64,000 nucleotides of DNA from Ooceraea biroi (taxonomy: Eukaryota > Arthropoda > Insecta > Hymenoptera > Formicidae). A model generated the notes under the pieces. It was not told where the DNA came from, did not search any database, and saw only the letters and a list, made by a program, of their open reading frames with translations. The translations under genes were made by a program, and so were the position numbers. This document shows, one piece after another, positions 12,301 to 24,811 of this stretch (positions are counted from its first letter, which is position 1; every line of letters starts with the position of its first letter). Location of the stretch: positions 9,723,787 through 9,787,786 of the forward strand of contig NC_039514.1 of assembly GCF_003672135.1 (NCBI RefSeq), written 5' to 3'.

Positions 12301-15300
12301 CGCCCCACGTGGGCGGTAGTTCTCGCGCTCTCAGATTTTCAAAATCCCCCCGCGTCGTCGTCAACGACGACGACGAGGAGGACGATGACGACGAGAGGGG
12401 GTGCGTTCGCATCCGAATCACCCGCGATAATTAACCCGCGGAATTACCTGCAACTCCGAGCATTGTCCGTTCTGGCTCTATCTTTCTCTTTCTCTCTCTT
12501 TATTTCTTTCTTTCTTTCTTTCTCTCGTCCGACAGTAATTTTGCTCTCGAGCGGATTAAGCGCGGCGTGCCGCGCCGCGCCTGTCTATCTATCTATCTGT
12601 CTATCTCTCTCCCTTCGTCTTTCCTCTCCTTCCGTCTTCGTTACTCTCTCTCGCTCTCTCTTTTGCTCTCTGTCGTCTGGTCGTGCCGAAACTTTCCGTT
12701 GACCGTTGTTCGAGCTCGGTGACTCAGAAACGGCCACGCGTTCTTTCTACAGGCCCGAGCCTGGTGTCTTTCAGCGCCCTGCGCATTGCCGAGCGGAATC
12801 CTACCGTGTTCTAGCACGTACGAGAAGCATACGTAATCCCGCGACGGCAAACGGGCTTGCCTGTCCAGGAAAAATACCATTCCAGAGGAAGAAACGCGAA
12901 GGATGGGTTTTCCCTGTTGCACGCGACGCGAGACGCACGTAACGTTTATTCCTTCTCGAGAAGAATCATCGTAAAGTTTCCTCGCGGTGAAGTAACGCGC
13001 CTCCGCGAAGCCCGCGTCCCTTCGTGCCTCCTTACGCGGATATTTCACACGACGAAACGCGGAAAAACGCGGGCTCCTTCCTTGCCTCCGATCTCGGACA
13101 CGTTCGTTCATCTCATCTCGCGCGATTCATCCCGGCAATCTCGAATCGTGATTCATCGGCCCCTGCTCCCTCTTCTCGTCTTGTGCTCTCCCATCTCGTC
13201 GTCGAGAATTTGCCATTCGTTGGCGGATCGATCGCCGCAATCGACACTGCCCAGACTCCGTCTGTGGTCCATCAGCAGTCGAGAATACGAGCGGAGGAGA
13301 AACGCGACACGTAGAAAGACGCTAGAAGGTCGCGAAACGGAAGGCCGCCGCCGCCAACTCTCTCGCTCGTTTCGTCTGTCACTTCATTCATGACTCCGGC
13401 TGCTGAGTCCCGATCACCCCCGTCTCCCCTCTATCTGTCTCTCGTCCCTCCCATCCTCCTAGTCCCTCCGGTCGGTCCGCTGTCGGTCTCCTCTTCTTTG
13501 CTCGTTCCCCAGGCTCGGACTTGAGGACGCGGAATCGCTGGGTGGTCGTTCCGGACGCTGTCCCGTTAACCCCCTTGTACGGAGTACCCCGCGTCGCCGC
13601 GATAAGGCAATCTTTCCGGTGTGCCATAAGGGGGTTAACGGAACTCCGGTCCATCCTTACGCTCAACGTGTGGATCGCGCGAGGCTCAAGAGCGAGCACG
13701 GAAGCGCAAGAGAGAAAGAGGGAGGAGGGGGAGGAGAGAGCGTCATCTTGCTGATAGTCTCTCTCGAATCGGCTCGTTTTCCCGAGCAGAGCCGTCGCGG
13801 AAAGCTCTCGTTTGGTGCAACATTTACGGTATCGTCGCCGATATTTTAGGAAATCTCAAGAGGTATCTCAGGAAATAGGTTTCGGACGATAAAGGCAAAT
13901 CTATTTCGAATTAGTCAAGGTATACTCATGCGAAGTCTGATCACTTGCGTTTCCAGTTTGCGAAAGGCTCCAGAGAGAGGCTCTTTGCGTTCTTCGTCTC
14001 CAAGCTTTGTACTTGCTATCGGTCGCAGCTATCAGTGTTCAGATACTTTTATCGAGATGGGACTAATTGCCAAAGGATCTAAGAAATTCTAAGAAAACTG
14101 CAATAATGATTACGCAAGATAAGTGCAGTTTCTCCTCGGAGTCTCGTCGAGGGTGCCGAGATACGTCTGGCCGGTCCTGCCTCCCTCTTATCTGTCTACC
14201 TAACTGTCCTTTCCGATCCATTCCTCTCTCTATCTATATTTCTCTCCTTCTATCTCAAGCTTCTCTCTCTCTCCTCTCCTTTCCTCTGCTCGCGTTCTTT
14301 GAATCCTGCGCGCCGTGCGTTTCAGAGAGGAGGATTCATAACGGCTTCGCGCAGTCGTCCGGTGACGTGGCGTGCCGCCTCGTCATTCCTCCTCCTCACC
14401 TCCTCTCTCCGTCTTTCTCTCTCTTTCCCTTCAGCAGTCTCCTTCGACAGCCCATGCAAAAAATACATCATTCCGCACCGAGGTTGACTCGCGCCACGCA
14501 CAATCTTCGGCTCGAGGACGCCGCAGCGCGGCGGAATTTTTATTCGCGACTCCAGAAGGAGCTTCAGGACGTATAGAAAGCCGGAAGGTAGAAGTGGCCG
14601 TTAGGAATGATAGAAAAAAATGACCGAGTAGAGAATAGATGCAGACGTAAGGTGCAACGAGAAAGCTACTCTTCGCGCGTGGTGCGCTCATTTTGAAAAT
14701 TATCGAGCGTGACTCGCAAATGGCCCTCTCCTTCTATCTCTCGCTCGTCACTGGACGATCGAATATGCTTGACGCTTATAATTAATTTGCTACTTGGCCA
14801 TTTCATCCGCGGTACTTGTCAAAGAATTCAATAAATTTCAATTTCAATTAAAATTAAAAAAGATATTCAATGCATAGTAATATGCAAAAGCTTTTTAGAT
14901 AATTTGATGTAGCATCTTTTTATTTCATATGAATCTTTTGAATGACATAACATTAATTTTTCCTCGAAAATTTGTTGGATAGTCGCGAGCGTGGTAAAAA
15001 ATATGATTAAGAATAATTAATTAATAAGTAAAATTATAATAAATAAATAATTACAACGAGAGAGATAGAGATCTACAGAGAGCGAGAGAGAAGGAACGCG
15101 CGCGCGGAATGCGAATCTAACTGTCGCGTGACGTCGTTCGCAACGGAATTTATGTCGACTCGTCATCGTCCAGTCAGCTGACGACGCGATCGCGTTATAT
15201 CGCGTTCCTCGGCGGGTGCCAAACGCGCCTCTTTCTGAGCCCTGAACGTTTGCGAGCAGACGCGACAACGATGACAAAGACGAGAATGAGGATGATCATC

Positions 15301-18300
15301 CACGACTTCTCACGGATCATCCTCGGCGTCACCGCCGCGAATGAAACGGCGCGGACGCGGATTTATAAATAGCTCGCCGAGACCCGCTTTCGCGAGCGGA
15401 GTTCGCAAAGTCGCGGCACGCGAGAGCGGAAGTTCACTAAGCGGAAAAGGCGGGAAAACCGTTTCGTTCCGCGGCGAGATCGGGACGCGCGTCCACCTCG
15501 TTGAGCGCTCTCGCTCGCTAACACGTGACTCATTGTCAGCAGCAGCAATGAAATCGATGTCCGATGAACGCGCTCCAAGTCATCGCATGCACGTGATTCT
15601 CATGTGTCATCGTGTTTTCTGCGAAAAACTACATTCTTGGACTTGTCCCACAGTGAGTCTTCCACTTGTCTAAAATAAGGAACGGCGTACTCGCGCGCGT
15701 AGGCGCTTGCGAGTCCGGTTCGCGGTTGCGTCTGGAGCATAAATCCCGGGAAAATGGGGAACGGAGGAGTGTCCGCTAACGCGCATCGCGATTAGTTTCT
15801 TCCGCGATCATATAGCGAGATCGCGCGATAATTTAATCCTGGCGACGATCTCTCGCGACGCAAAGAGCCACCTAATGAGCCTCGTTCTCGACACAACGTA
15901 CGAAAACGCTCCGGGACCGTCATCGCTCAGAACTGGTTTCCGAAACGAGTCCTCGGCGGCGTGACTTCTTCGATAGCGACTAGAGAATTAATAACGATGT
16001 ATTCCTTCCGGGATCGATCGCAAGGGTCTCGCAAGCTGTCCCATCTATCTTGATCACCGCGGTGATCTTCCATGTGATCCACTCAATGGCGATTTCGGAC
16101 GGATCCGAATTTCATTAATCGGGAATGACGCCCCTGCGATAAGGGATCGCAATCAGCCGCGTGTTACCGCGCTCTTCTTCCCAGAGAAGGAGATCCTGAT
16201 GAAGTGCGGAGTGTCTTGCCGACAACATCCCCCACACACTAACAATCGTGATGGTAGATTCTTCGATCGAATCGAAATTGACACGTCCTCGACGAGAGCG
16301 TCGAGGAAATATTCTTCTCTCTTTTCATCGTTGTCCTCGTGGCCCTGCGCTGCTTTCGGCGAGGCTCCTCTAGTGGTGAACGCAACCGTATGGGGCCGGT
16401 CACATGCACTGGCGCATAGCAACAGACACGGGGGAGAGAAAGAGAGAGGACGATCGTGCGCGGGGAACGATGGCGAGGAAGAGAGAAAGAGAAGCTAGAG
16501 GCGCGCCGCCGCGCAAGAGCTCCTGCTTCTTCTCCTCCTACGTTTCTTATTTCCATTTTATTGCACGAATAAAAATTTGATTTTATACTTCATTCCAATA
16601 TTTCGATGTTTCATTAAGTTTTCCGAGGAATCTATTTAGTGTTTTTATTGCGCGCGGTAAATTTTGCGTTAAGATCCCGTTCTCAAGTGGAGTTTTCTGA
16701 ACGCATCGCTTCCAGGGTCTGAATCTATTTGAATTTACGGAGATTAATTGACGGGAGAAGTTGTGTGTACATTTTCACGTCGCTCAAACGGGGTGCCTTT
16801 TTTGCATCCGTGGTTCCATTCCGCGGGAGCAAAAAGGGTCGCCGTTCATCGGCCGTGTCCATTTGTTCGCATGTACGTTCGACGTTCTAATTTTCAAGCA
16901 CAACGTCGGTGGGCCCTCTCTCCCGGGATTATCTGCCTCTCAGGAAATATTCGTGAAAGGACGTCGCACAGAACACACATGCCGAAGGACTCTTTGACGT
17001 TTTCCGGCACAACTAAAGCGCTCGAGATTCCTATCACCTCGCAAATTATACATTTTCACCGCTGACTGAACTTTGATGTCTTTTCTTTCAAGATTGTGGT
17101 ACAGGTTTATGGGAAGGTCTCTTGAATGCTGAACGCAACAATGTTGTTGAAGCTCGTATAGATAATTTTTTCGACGAGGCTCGTAAATCCGGCCCTGATC
17201 ACACTTCCGTCTATCTCTCTCTAGCATCGCTACTGTTGATCAGAGGTCAAGAGCGAGAAAGAAAGAACGCTTAAAGCGAGAAAGAACGAGCGGGAGTCTC
17301 GATGGTCGGGAGGACCGTCATTGCCCGGTGACGGTCGGACGTCCTCCACGACGACGTCTCTCGTGTCGCTAAGAGGTAGTAGAAAAGAAAGAAAGAAAAA
17401 GAGAGGAAGAGAGAAGGACGCCAACAAAACTGTGCGTTCCAGTCGCATCGATGAATTCGCGTCGTCCGTTTCACCGGTTTCCTCTGCCCACGCGACCGAA
17501 TCGACTCGAACGATGATTCGATGCCTCGCGCTTTTATCAGATACAACCACGTGAGCGGATCATCTTGTACTCTTTATTATTGTATGCTTGCACTATTTAT
17601 CACTGTACACTTCATTCGTTAGGCAATCTCGATTCAAGGATATGTCAAAACTATGTAGGAATACCAGAGGAAATGAAACAATAAGGCTAATTCTTAATTC
17701 TTTCTTTCTCTTTTTTTCTGTTTCTGTTAAATAGCGTATCCATCATGACTCTCTAGAGCGACTTTCAATATTTCTCCCGGATGAGCATCAACCGTTGATT
17801 TCTAGCCGTCGAGAGTAAGAAGTCATTCTCGAAGTAAAAAGGTGTCGGTAGATCCGCAAGAGTCTAACCGGGGGTTGCTTTTTCTCGACGACATGCGAGG
17901 GGAAGGGAGTTGAATCATGAATCATGCTCTTCTCCCCCTTGAGATCGCGGTCGCGGCGTCGTTCGATACAAGTTACTTAATGCGAATTAAATTTCCGACT
18001 GACCCGTATATACGGGGCACGAAATAAGGTCGCGCAGCGTTTCCTCCGTTGTACGTGTCCTCCTTTGGAGGAATCACGCCGGTAAGTGGCGACACCGAAG
18101 TTTCAACCGTTTCACGGGGTGCCTTTTACGAGCACGCGAAACTTTGGTTCACGGGAGCGACGGGGGAACGAGGAGGAGAGCTTTGCGCCCCGATCCCGCG
18201 TGCCGTCCCGGATTCTGATCTTATTCCCCAAGAGAGAGCCGCCATAAATTAAAAGGAAGAAACGCCGTTTGTTCGTGAGCGGTGCTTCCTCTTCAAGCGC

Positions 18301-21300
18301 TTCTTCCAGTCCCGAGTCGGGTGGCGAACATCACGTGAACATCGAATATCGAATATCGTGTTCCCGCAATTTTCACGTTAACGCGAATGTGACAGGCGCA
18401 CAGTATAACCAGTAGGGTCACTCTCTGTCGGCCCTTTGATCTTTTCGTTCTCGATTACGTGGTATTCCGCCACGTTTTTGGTAGGTCATCCAGCGTTTGA
18501 TTCGTCAAAGCATGTCACTGATTTTACACTGCACATGCAACAATTGTCTCATTGGTTGCTACCAAAAAGATGACGATGCGCAGAAAGGACAATCACAAAG
18601 CCAAACAAATGACTGAGTACCCATACTAGTTGTACTATGACAGGCGTGTCAAGAGAGAGAGGCAGAAATCATGATGTGCAAATGAGAATCGTCAAAGTTA
18701 TTTCAGTAATACCCCTTTCGCGCGCGTTGCGAAGAAAATTCATCGATTTGGCCGCTCGATTTTTCAAGAAAGAGGAGGAGAAAAAAGAACGCGCACTCGA
18801 CATTCGCAGCAATTCGGATATAGTGCACTTGAGTAACGCGACGGAAAAAGCTCGCAGCCTCCTTCGCGTTCATCGACATTACTGAATCCTTAAAAAGCGC
18901 GCACGAAAAGAAAGAAAGAGAGAGAGAGAGAGAGAGTTTCCTATCGCCACGCGTAAAGATACTCGAGATTCGAGTTCGAGCATGCTCGTTCCCTCTGTCG
19001 CGACGGAAGCGGAATAGACGCGCGTTCAATCCGCTCCGATCCCTTTCGTAAATGGAGCCAACAAAGTCAAAAATAAGCATTCTTGCGGCTCGTTTCCGGG
19101 GTCCGCGATGACGTCTCAACGGTCCCCGCTCGTGAAGAAGAAGGAAGGAACCCGGCGGGTTCATTAGCCGCGCGCCGGCTCCGACGGCGGTGGTGTGCAC
19201 CTTCCGCCTGTCCCCGTTCCTGCCCCCCTTCGACGTACAATCGATGCCGAAATAGAGTAACTAGAGACGCCGATACAGGCGCGCTGACCGTCACCGTGTC
19301 GATGACCCTCCTCTGCCGGTGGAGGCGTGCCAACCGAGAACAACCACCGTCGTCCCCTGCTCTCCCGGATCCGCCGCGGAGGGTTTTGTTCTCCCTTTCC
19401 TTTCTCCCGCCCGTCGTCTTCCCCCCGGGTCCACGCGCGATCCTCGCCTACGGAATGATCGCGACTACCTTTTCCAGATTCCCCCAATTTTTCCTCCCTT
19501 CGTCATCGACCTCTTCCTCAACGTCGTCGGTTTTCGCGAGCGCTCGCCGGCCACGAAAGCCGGCGTGGTTTTCACGTGGTCGCGCGAGGATATCGATCGA
19601 CCCCCGAGAGAGAGAAAGAGAGCGAGGAGGCGGCGGATCGGATTCTGCGCCCTTCTCCCTTTCGCCAGGCCCGTCCGTTCGCCCCGCGTTTGCCCGTTCG
19701 TCGTCCTTGCCGTTTACCTTGCCTGTCCACCTACCCTCGCCCGTGGACGCGGATACTCGCGGCGAAATTAACACGACGCCCACCCGGCGACGATCCTAGC
19801 CGGCATTTGCGACCGGCCGGATTTCTCGCGGTACGGATTCACGGTGCCCGGTTCACCGTGGAGAGAGACCGGCGATCGATCCTCAGGCGGCGTTTCTACC
19901 CCCGTCGTCCTCGGAAGTCTCGAAACGTCGCGGGACACCACCGCGAGAGTCCCTGCGAATACAACGTCGTCGGCTCGCGTACTGCGTTACGTAACTCTGT
20001 TAGGTCTGCCGTTAGTTAATAAGAGCGAGCGAATTTGCGACTAGTATTATCTGAAAGCCGCATTAATCAGAATTCCATCCGAATCACCTTACTAATCGCT
20101 GTTGAAAATGAGGGGATGAGGGTTTATAATAACGAGTAAACGTTTTGCGCTGACGATGACGTCGTAACACAAAAGCCCGTCGTGTTTAGAAACTAATTAA
20201 TTTATTCTGACAATTGGAAGAGGATTCGCATGGAACATGGAATCTCTAATTGAACCTTGCAGATTTATTCATGTTAACTTATTGTGCTAATCTTTTGTTT
20301 TCAGGTTTACTATGCGAAGAAGAAACGGAGAGCACAGCAGATGCAAGGGGAAGATGGCTCGCATAAGAAGGAGAGGAAACTCTACAACGACGGCTGGGAT
20401 GACGATAATCACGATTATATCATCAAGAATGGGGAAAAGTTCCTCGATCGATACGAGATCGATTCGTTAATAGGTAAGATAAATATTTTCAGTATGATGC
20501 AATCAGTACTTGGAAATTTTATGATGTTTTACGTGATTGTCGTTTTTCATAATTTTACCGATCGACGACGAAGAAATAGTCTAGTGTTGCGTTCCGTTTG
20601 AACGCGATTCCAGCCGCTTATTCCACTCTTCCAACTCTTGTACTCACGTTGTTCTCTATTCGCAGGTAAAGGCAGTTTCGGCCAAGTAGTAAAAGCGTTC
20701 GACCACGAGGAGCAGACGCAAGTGGCAATAAAAATCATCAAGAACAAGAAACCTTTTCTAAATCAAGCGCAAATCGAAGTTAGGCTATTGGAAATGATGA
20801 ACAGGGCGGACACCGACAACAAGTATTACATAGGTACGTATAGGAGGTGGTGCCTGTTGCGTTCGACAGTGATGGATAAGAGATAAGGGACAGATTTCGC
20901 ATTTGAAGCCGCCACGCGCGGCACGCTAAACGTCTTTCTCTCCCTTCTGTGATTGCAGTTAAACTGAAGAGGCATTTCATGTGGCGGAATCACTTATGTC
21001 TGGTGTTCGAGCTGCTGTCGTATAATCTGTATGACCTACTTAGAAATACGAATTTCCGCGGTGTGTCGTTGAACTTGACGAGAAAGTTTGCGCAGCAACT
21101 GTGTACTGCCCTCTTGTTCCTGTCTACGCCGGAATTGAACATCATCCACTGTGATCTGAAACCCGAGAACATCCTCCTGTGCAATCCGAAGCGAAGCGCG
21201 ATAAAAATAGTCGACTTCGGCAGTTCGTGTCAACTTGGGCAAAGAGTGGGTATCTCAGGAGGCGTTAATTAGCACGCGGGAGCGTTCTCCGCGTTCTCTG

Positions 21301-24300
21301 GCCTCTCGGTCTATCCCTCTTTTCCTCTCGTACTTCTCTCTTTCTCATTTCCTCTGACGCTTCTTTCTTGCAGATATACCAGTATATTCAGTCCAGGTTC
21401 TACAGATCGCCGGAAGTCCTGTTAGGAATACCCTACGACCTCGCGATAGACATGTGGAGTCTGGGATGTATTTTAGTAGAAATGCACACGGGAGAACCTC
21501 TGTTTAGTGGGGCCAATGAGGTAAAACCGCACCCGATCGCACACGAGTCGCACTTGCAGTATTATACGTAGAATAACCGCGCGGCCGAGTCGGCGTAGCT
21601 CTCGATAACGAATCAATGGCACGAGACGCTACCGTTACCGACGAGGTGCGAGGCTGCGAAGCCCAGTCACAGTGGCGAACGCAGCTCGTTCGAAAGATAC
21701 AATTAAAAGAAAAAAAGACTAGAAAGGTAGATAGTCGCGCGAGTTCGATGTGAATCCTCACTGAAATAACTTTTGCGCTTCGCAGGTCGATCAGATGAAC
21801 AAAATCGTGGAGGTACTGGGGATGCCGCCGAAACAAATACTGGACCAAGCGCACAAGGCGCGGAAGTACTTTGACAAAGTCTCCACGGACGGCTCGTACG
21901 TGCTGAAAAAGTCCAAGGACGGTAAAAAATACAAACCGCCCGGCACGAGGCGGTTACACGATATTCTAGGTGTCGAGAACGGCGGACCGGGCGGTAGGCG
22001 GATAGGTGAGCCGGGTCACTCGATCTCGGATTATCTCAAGTTCAAAGACCTGATCATACGGATGCTGGACTTCGATCCGAAGAACAGAGTGACGCCGTTT
22101 TACGCGCTTCAGCACAACTTCTTCAAGAGGACAACCGACGAGGGGACCAATACGAATATCGCCGCCGCGAATAGCGCGAGCACGAGCCCGGCGGTGGTGC
22201 CGATGAACCAGGATCACGGTGAGTTGTCCCGACCGGTTCCCGCCGCGCCGTTTCTTCCCGATTGTCGCCGTTTACTCGCCGATCCTCGCTCTGCAACATA
22301 GAGGAAGTGAACCGATACGCAATCTGTGTGCTTCACGATCTGAATTCTGTCCGAGAAATATATAAAACTGGCAGGTTTTCAACGTCAGATTTTCTCTTCT
22401 TTTCGGTGCGTGTGCTCCGTCTGTGTCGGCGGACACGTCTAATCTCTTGCTAGATTTGATTCGATAGTTCTTGCGATAGTTCTGCAAGGTTGAAAACGTG
22501 TCAGATTTGCGTTATACGTTACGTTACGTTAACTGTATCTAGAACGATTGACGATCGTAGCGAGAGAGACACGATCTTACGAGAATATGGCTCTGTGTCG
22601 CTTGATCTTCATTCATCATTCATTATTGATATCATAACTCGACTACGTGATCTTAATGGTATACCGATCTATAATTCGTAGTTTTCTTTGCCGAGCCGGT
22701 CTTTTTCAGCGAATGGACGCCGCTGTAGAGAGAAAGTTTGCAGCAATTTTCATTGTGCACAATATAATATAGATTAGCCTTGTGTAAACGTAAATAACGT
22801 AATAAAGCAGATTGCGATACGTATATGTATACGTTAATTGCAATCACGCGTTTCGTTCAGAATGCAATAGAAATCTCTCGACAGTTTGCTCACGCATTGT
22901 TTGGCGAAGAAATTTTAGAGAAAACGTCTGAGCTTCGCTGATCGTCCTCGAATAATCGAGCACGAGAAACATCAGCGAAGACTCGAATACGGAGAGTTCT
23001 ATTGTGTCAAGAGTGTAGGAAGGAGTTTTGATTTGTGCAGAAAATAAGAAATTTTCCATCCTCTCGACGAGCGGATCTACAAGTTTTTCCTTTTTCTCGA
23101 AAAGCCAGATTACGATCAGAATAGCATTAGGCCTGCATATCGAGGATTTATTCGCGTCGCGTTTAATTAATTTCTTAATGCAATGGAACGCCGACTCTCT
23201 TCCCACCCGCCCTTTCTCCCCCCCCCCCCCCTGTTTCTAATGGTGCTCTTTATTTTCTGCGCAAACTAAAAACGATACTTGTTGTTGTTGCCCGTAGATA
23301 TGATGGGGGGACAATACGTGGCTCGATGACTGTCGTATCCGCGGGGCGGCGACGACCTGTCCTAGGCCCCAACCCTAATCTTACTTACTAACATAAGTAA
23401 GTTCTGTCTAACAAACGATCTCCTACACGTACTCAGTGACTCGTACACATTCACACACGCATACGTACATCCACACATAAACATAGACACGTGCTAAAAG
23501 ACTAACGATGTCCCTGATGATCATATCCTGGCCTCGGATGTATTGCGCGAAGCCTTGCTTGCTTGACGAATACTTCTCCCTCCAGGACACGGATAATGGC
23601 GCAATTGCTCTTGGCCCGTGTTCTCCGACCTTATCATTACACATGATTATTCTGTATTTGATACGACTTACGTGATGATGTCTACTTTGTGAGGTCGATC
23701 ACTCATTATACGAAGCTGTCCTTTTTGGTGATTCTTTTATATCATACCTTAGTGACACGTAAAGACAACGAGAGACAAATCGCGCGTTACATCACTGCTG
23801 GAATACGTGCTCGTTTCGTCGTTCCCGCACGGCGCGCGTCCTGATCGCGGTCGAAGATGAATGGATCGGCCGCGATCGCTTGCGCGACGCGGACGACCGC
23901 GGGAACGTATTCCAACCGCGAGCGAGAAACGCGCTGCATCTGATCTGTGTTTCTGCGAAGTTTCCTTTTCCCTTCTTTTTTTTGTTTCAGTAGAAAAGTC
24001 ACATCATTGTTCTTCTGATTTCTTTTGTGCATGCTTTTAGCTGCTTGCATTGTGCACTTGACCGAGTGCAACGCCGTAAATGGGACATGAAGTTGTAACG
24101 TTTCTTGTGAAATAGGTCTTGTCCGTAATTTATATATTTATATATATTTATATAATGCATTTTTACCATCACGTGTACCCCTCTTCTCTTAAGTTTGCCT
24201 TAATGTATGCCCCGATTGCACATCGTTAACCATTAACGCGTATGACGAGAGGAAGATTAGGATGCATTGACCGCGTACGATTACGTAATGATAATTGACG

Positions 24301-24778
24301 AGTAAATACTGCAATCTGCTTGAAAACCATCGTTTTGATAACGTCGCTGTGATTGCTCGGTCCTCCAGTAATTCTGATGAATCATTTTGTACATTTTGCA
24401 GCGGGTAAAATACATAGCAACACGTATGAGATCGAGATCGACGGATTGTCGCGATTTGACCGTGACGTACGTACTTTCTTAATTACCTCTTATTAAAAAT
24501 GTTTTTCGGGGAACGAAATTATAACGTTTACGTGTAACGTCTTAACTTTCCGACGTTTCTGATATTTAGAGAATAGACAACTAAAGAGAAAGAGACCTGA
24601 CGTCGCTATCAGGAATGCCCGCGAACGGAGAGGTGGTAGCGGTGGATATTATTGCCTGCAAATATGTCCCTGTAGAACGTTTGGAATTTTATTTATCTTT
24701 ATTCCTGTTAGTGATACTCGATATACTGTAAGAGCTAGAGCTACGGTTTTCGTGGATGATCATGGCATTAGTGTGTAC

Positions 24779-24811
<33 letters not shown>

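Larger units (their letters stand above)
3657..20304 (+). other. Large first intron of minibrain (16.6 kb)
   Basis: The donor GTAAG follows AAC GAG at 3656 and the acceptor TTTTCAG ends at 20304; phase is 0. The intron holds polypurine and polypyrimidine tracts (for example 6960-7200, 12240-12280, 12480-12680 and 18900-18940), two nested TA-flanked foldback elements (5161-6098), a tiny TTAA-flanked inverted repeat (13566-13638) and GC-rich blocks near 11.2-12.1 and 19.1-20.0 kb. Long open frames in the GC-rich blocks occur on both strands and look compositional. Large early introns of developmental genes often hold enhancers, but I can identify none specifically. Confidence 0.7.

Noticed and set aside
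19083..19799. Plus-strand open frame of 238 codons upstream of the minibrain kinase exons
   Set aside because: Arg/Pro/Ser-rich frame in a CpG-rich block with overlapping frames on both strands. No splice link to minibrain in a sensible phase was seen.
23218..23231. Run of 14 C as a possible G-quadruplex on the minus strand
   Set aside because: A single homopolymer without neighbouring G runs of similar length; more likely a simple slippage tract.
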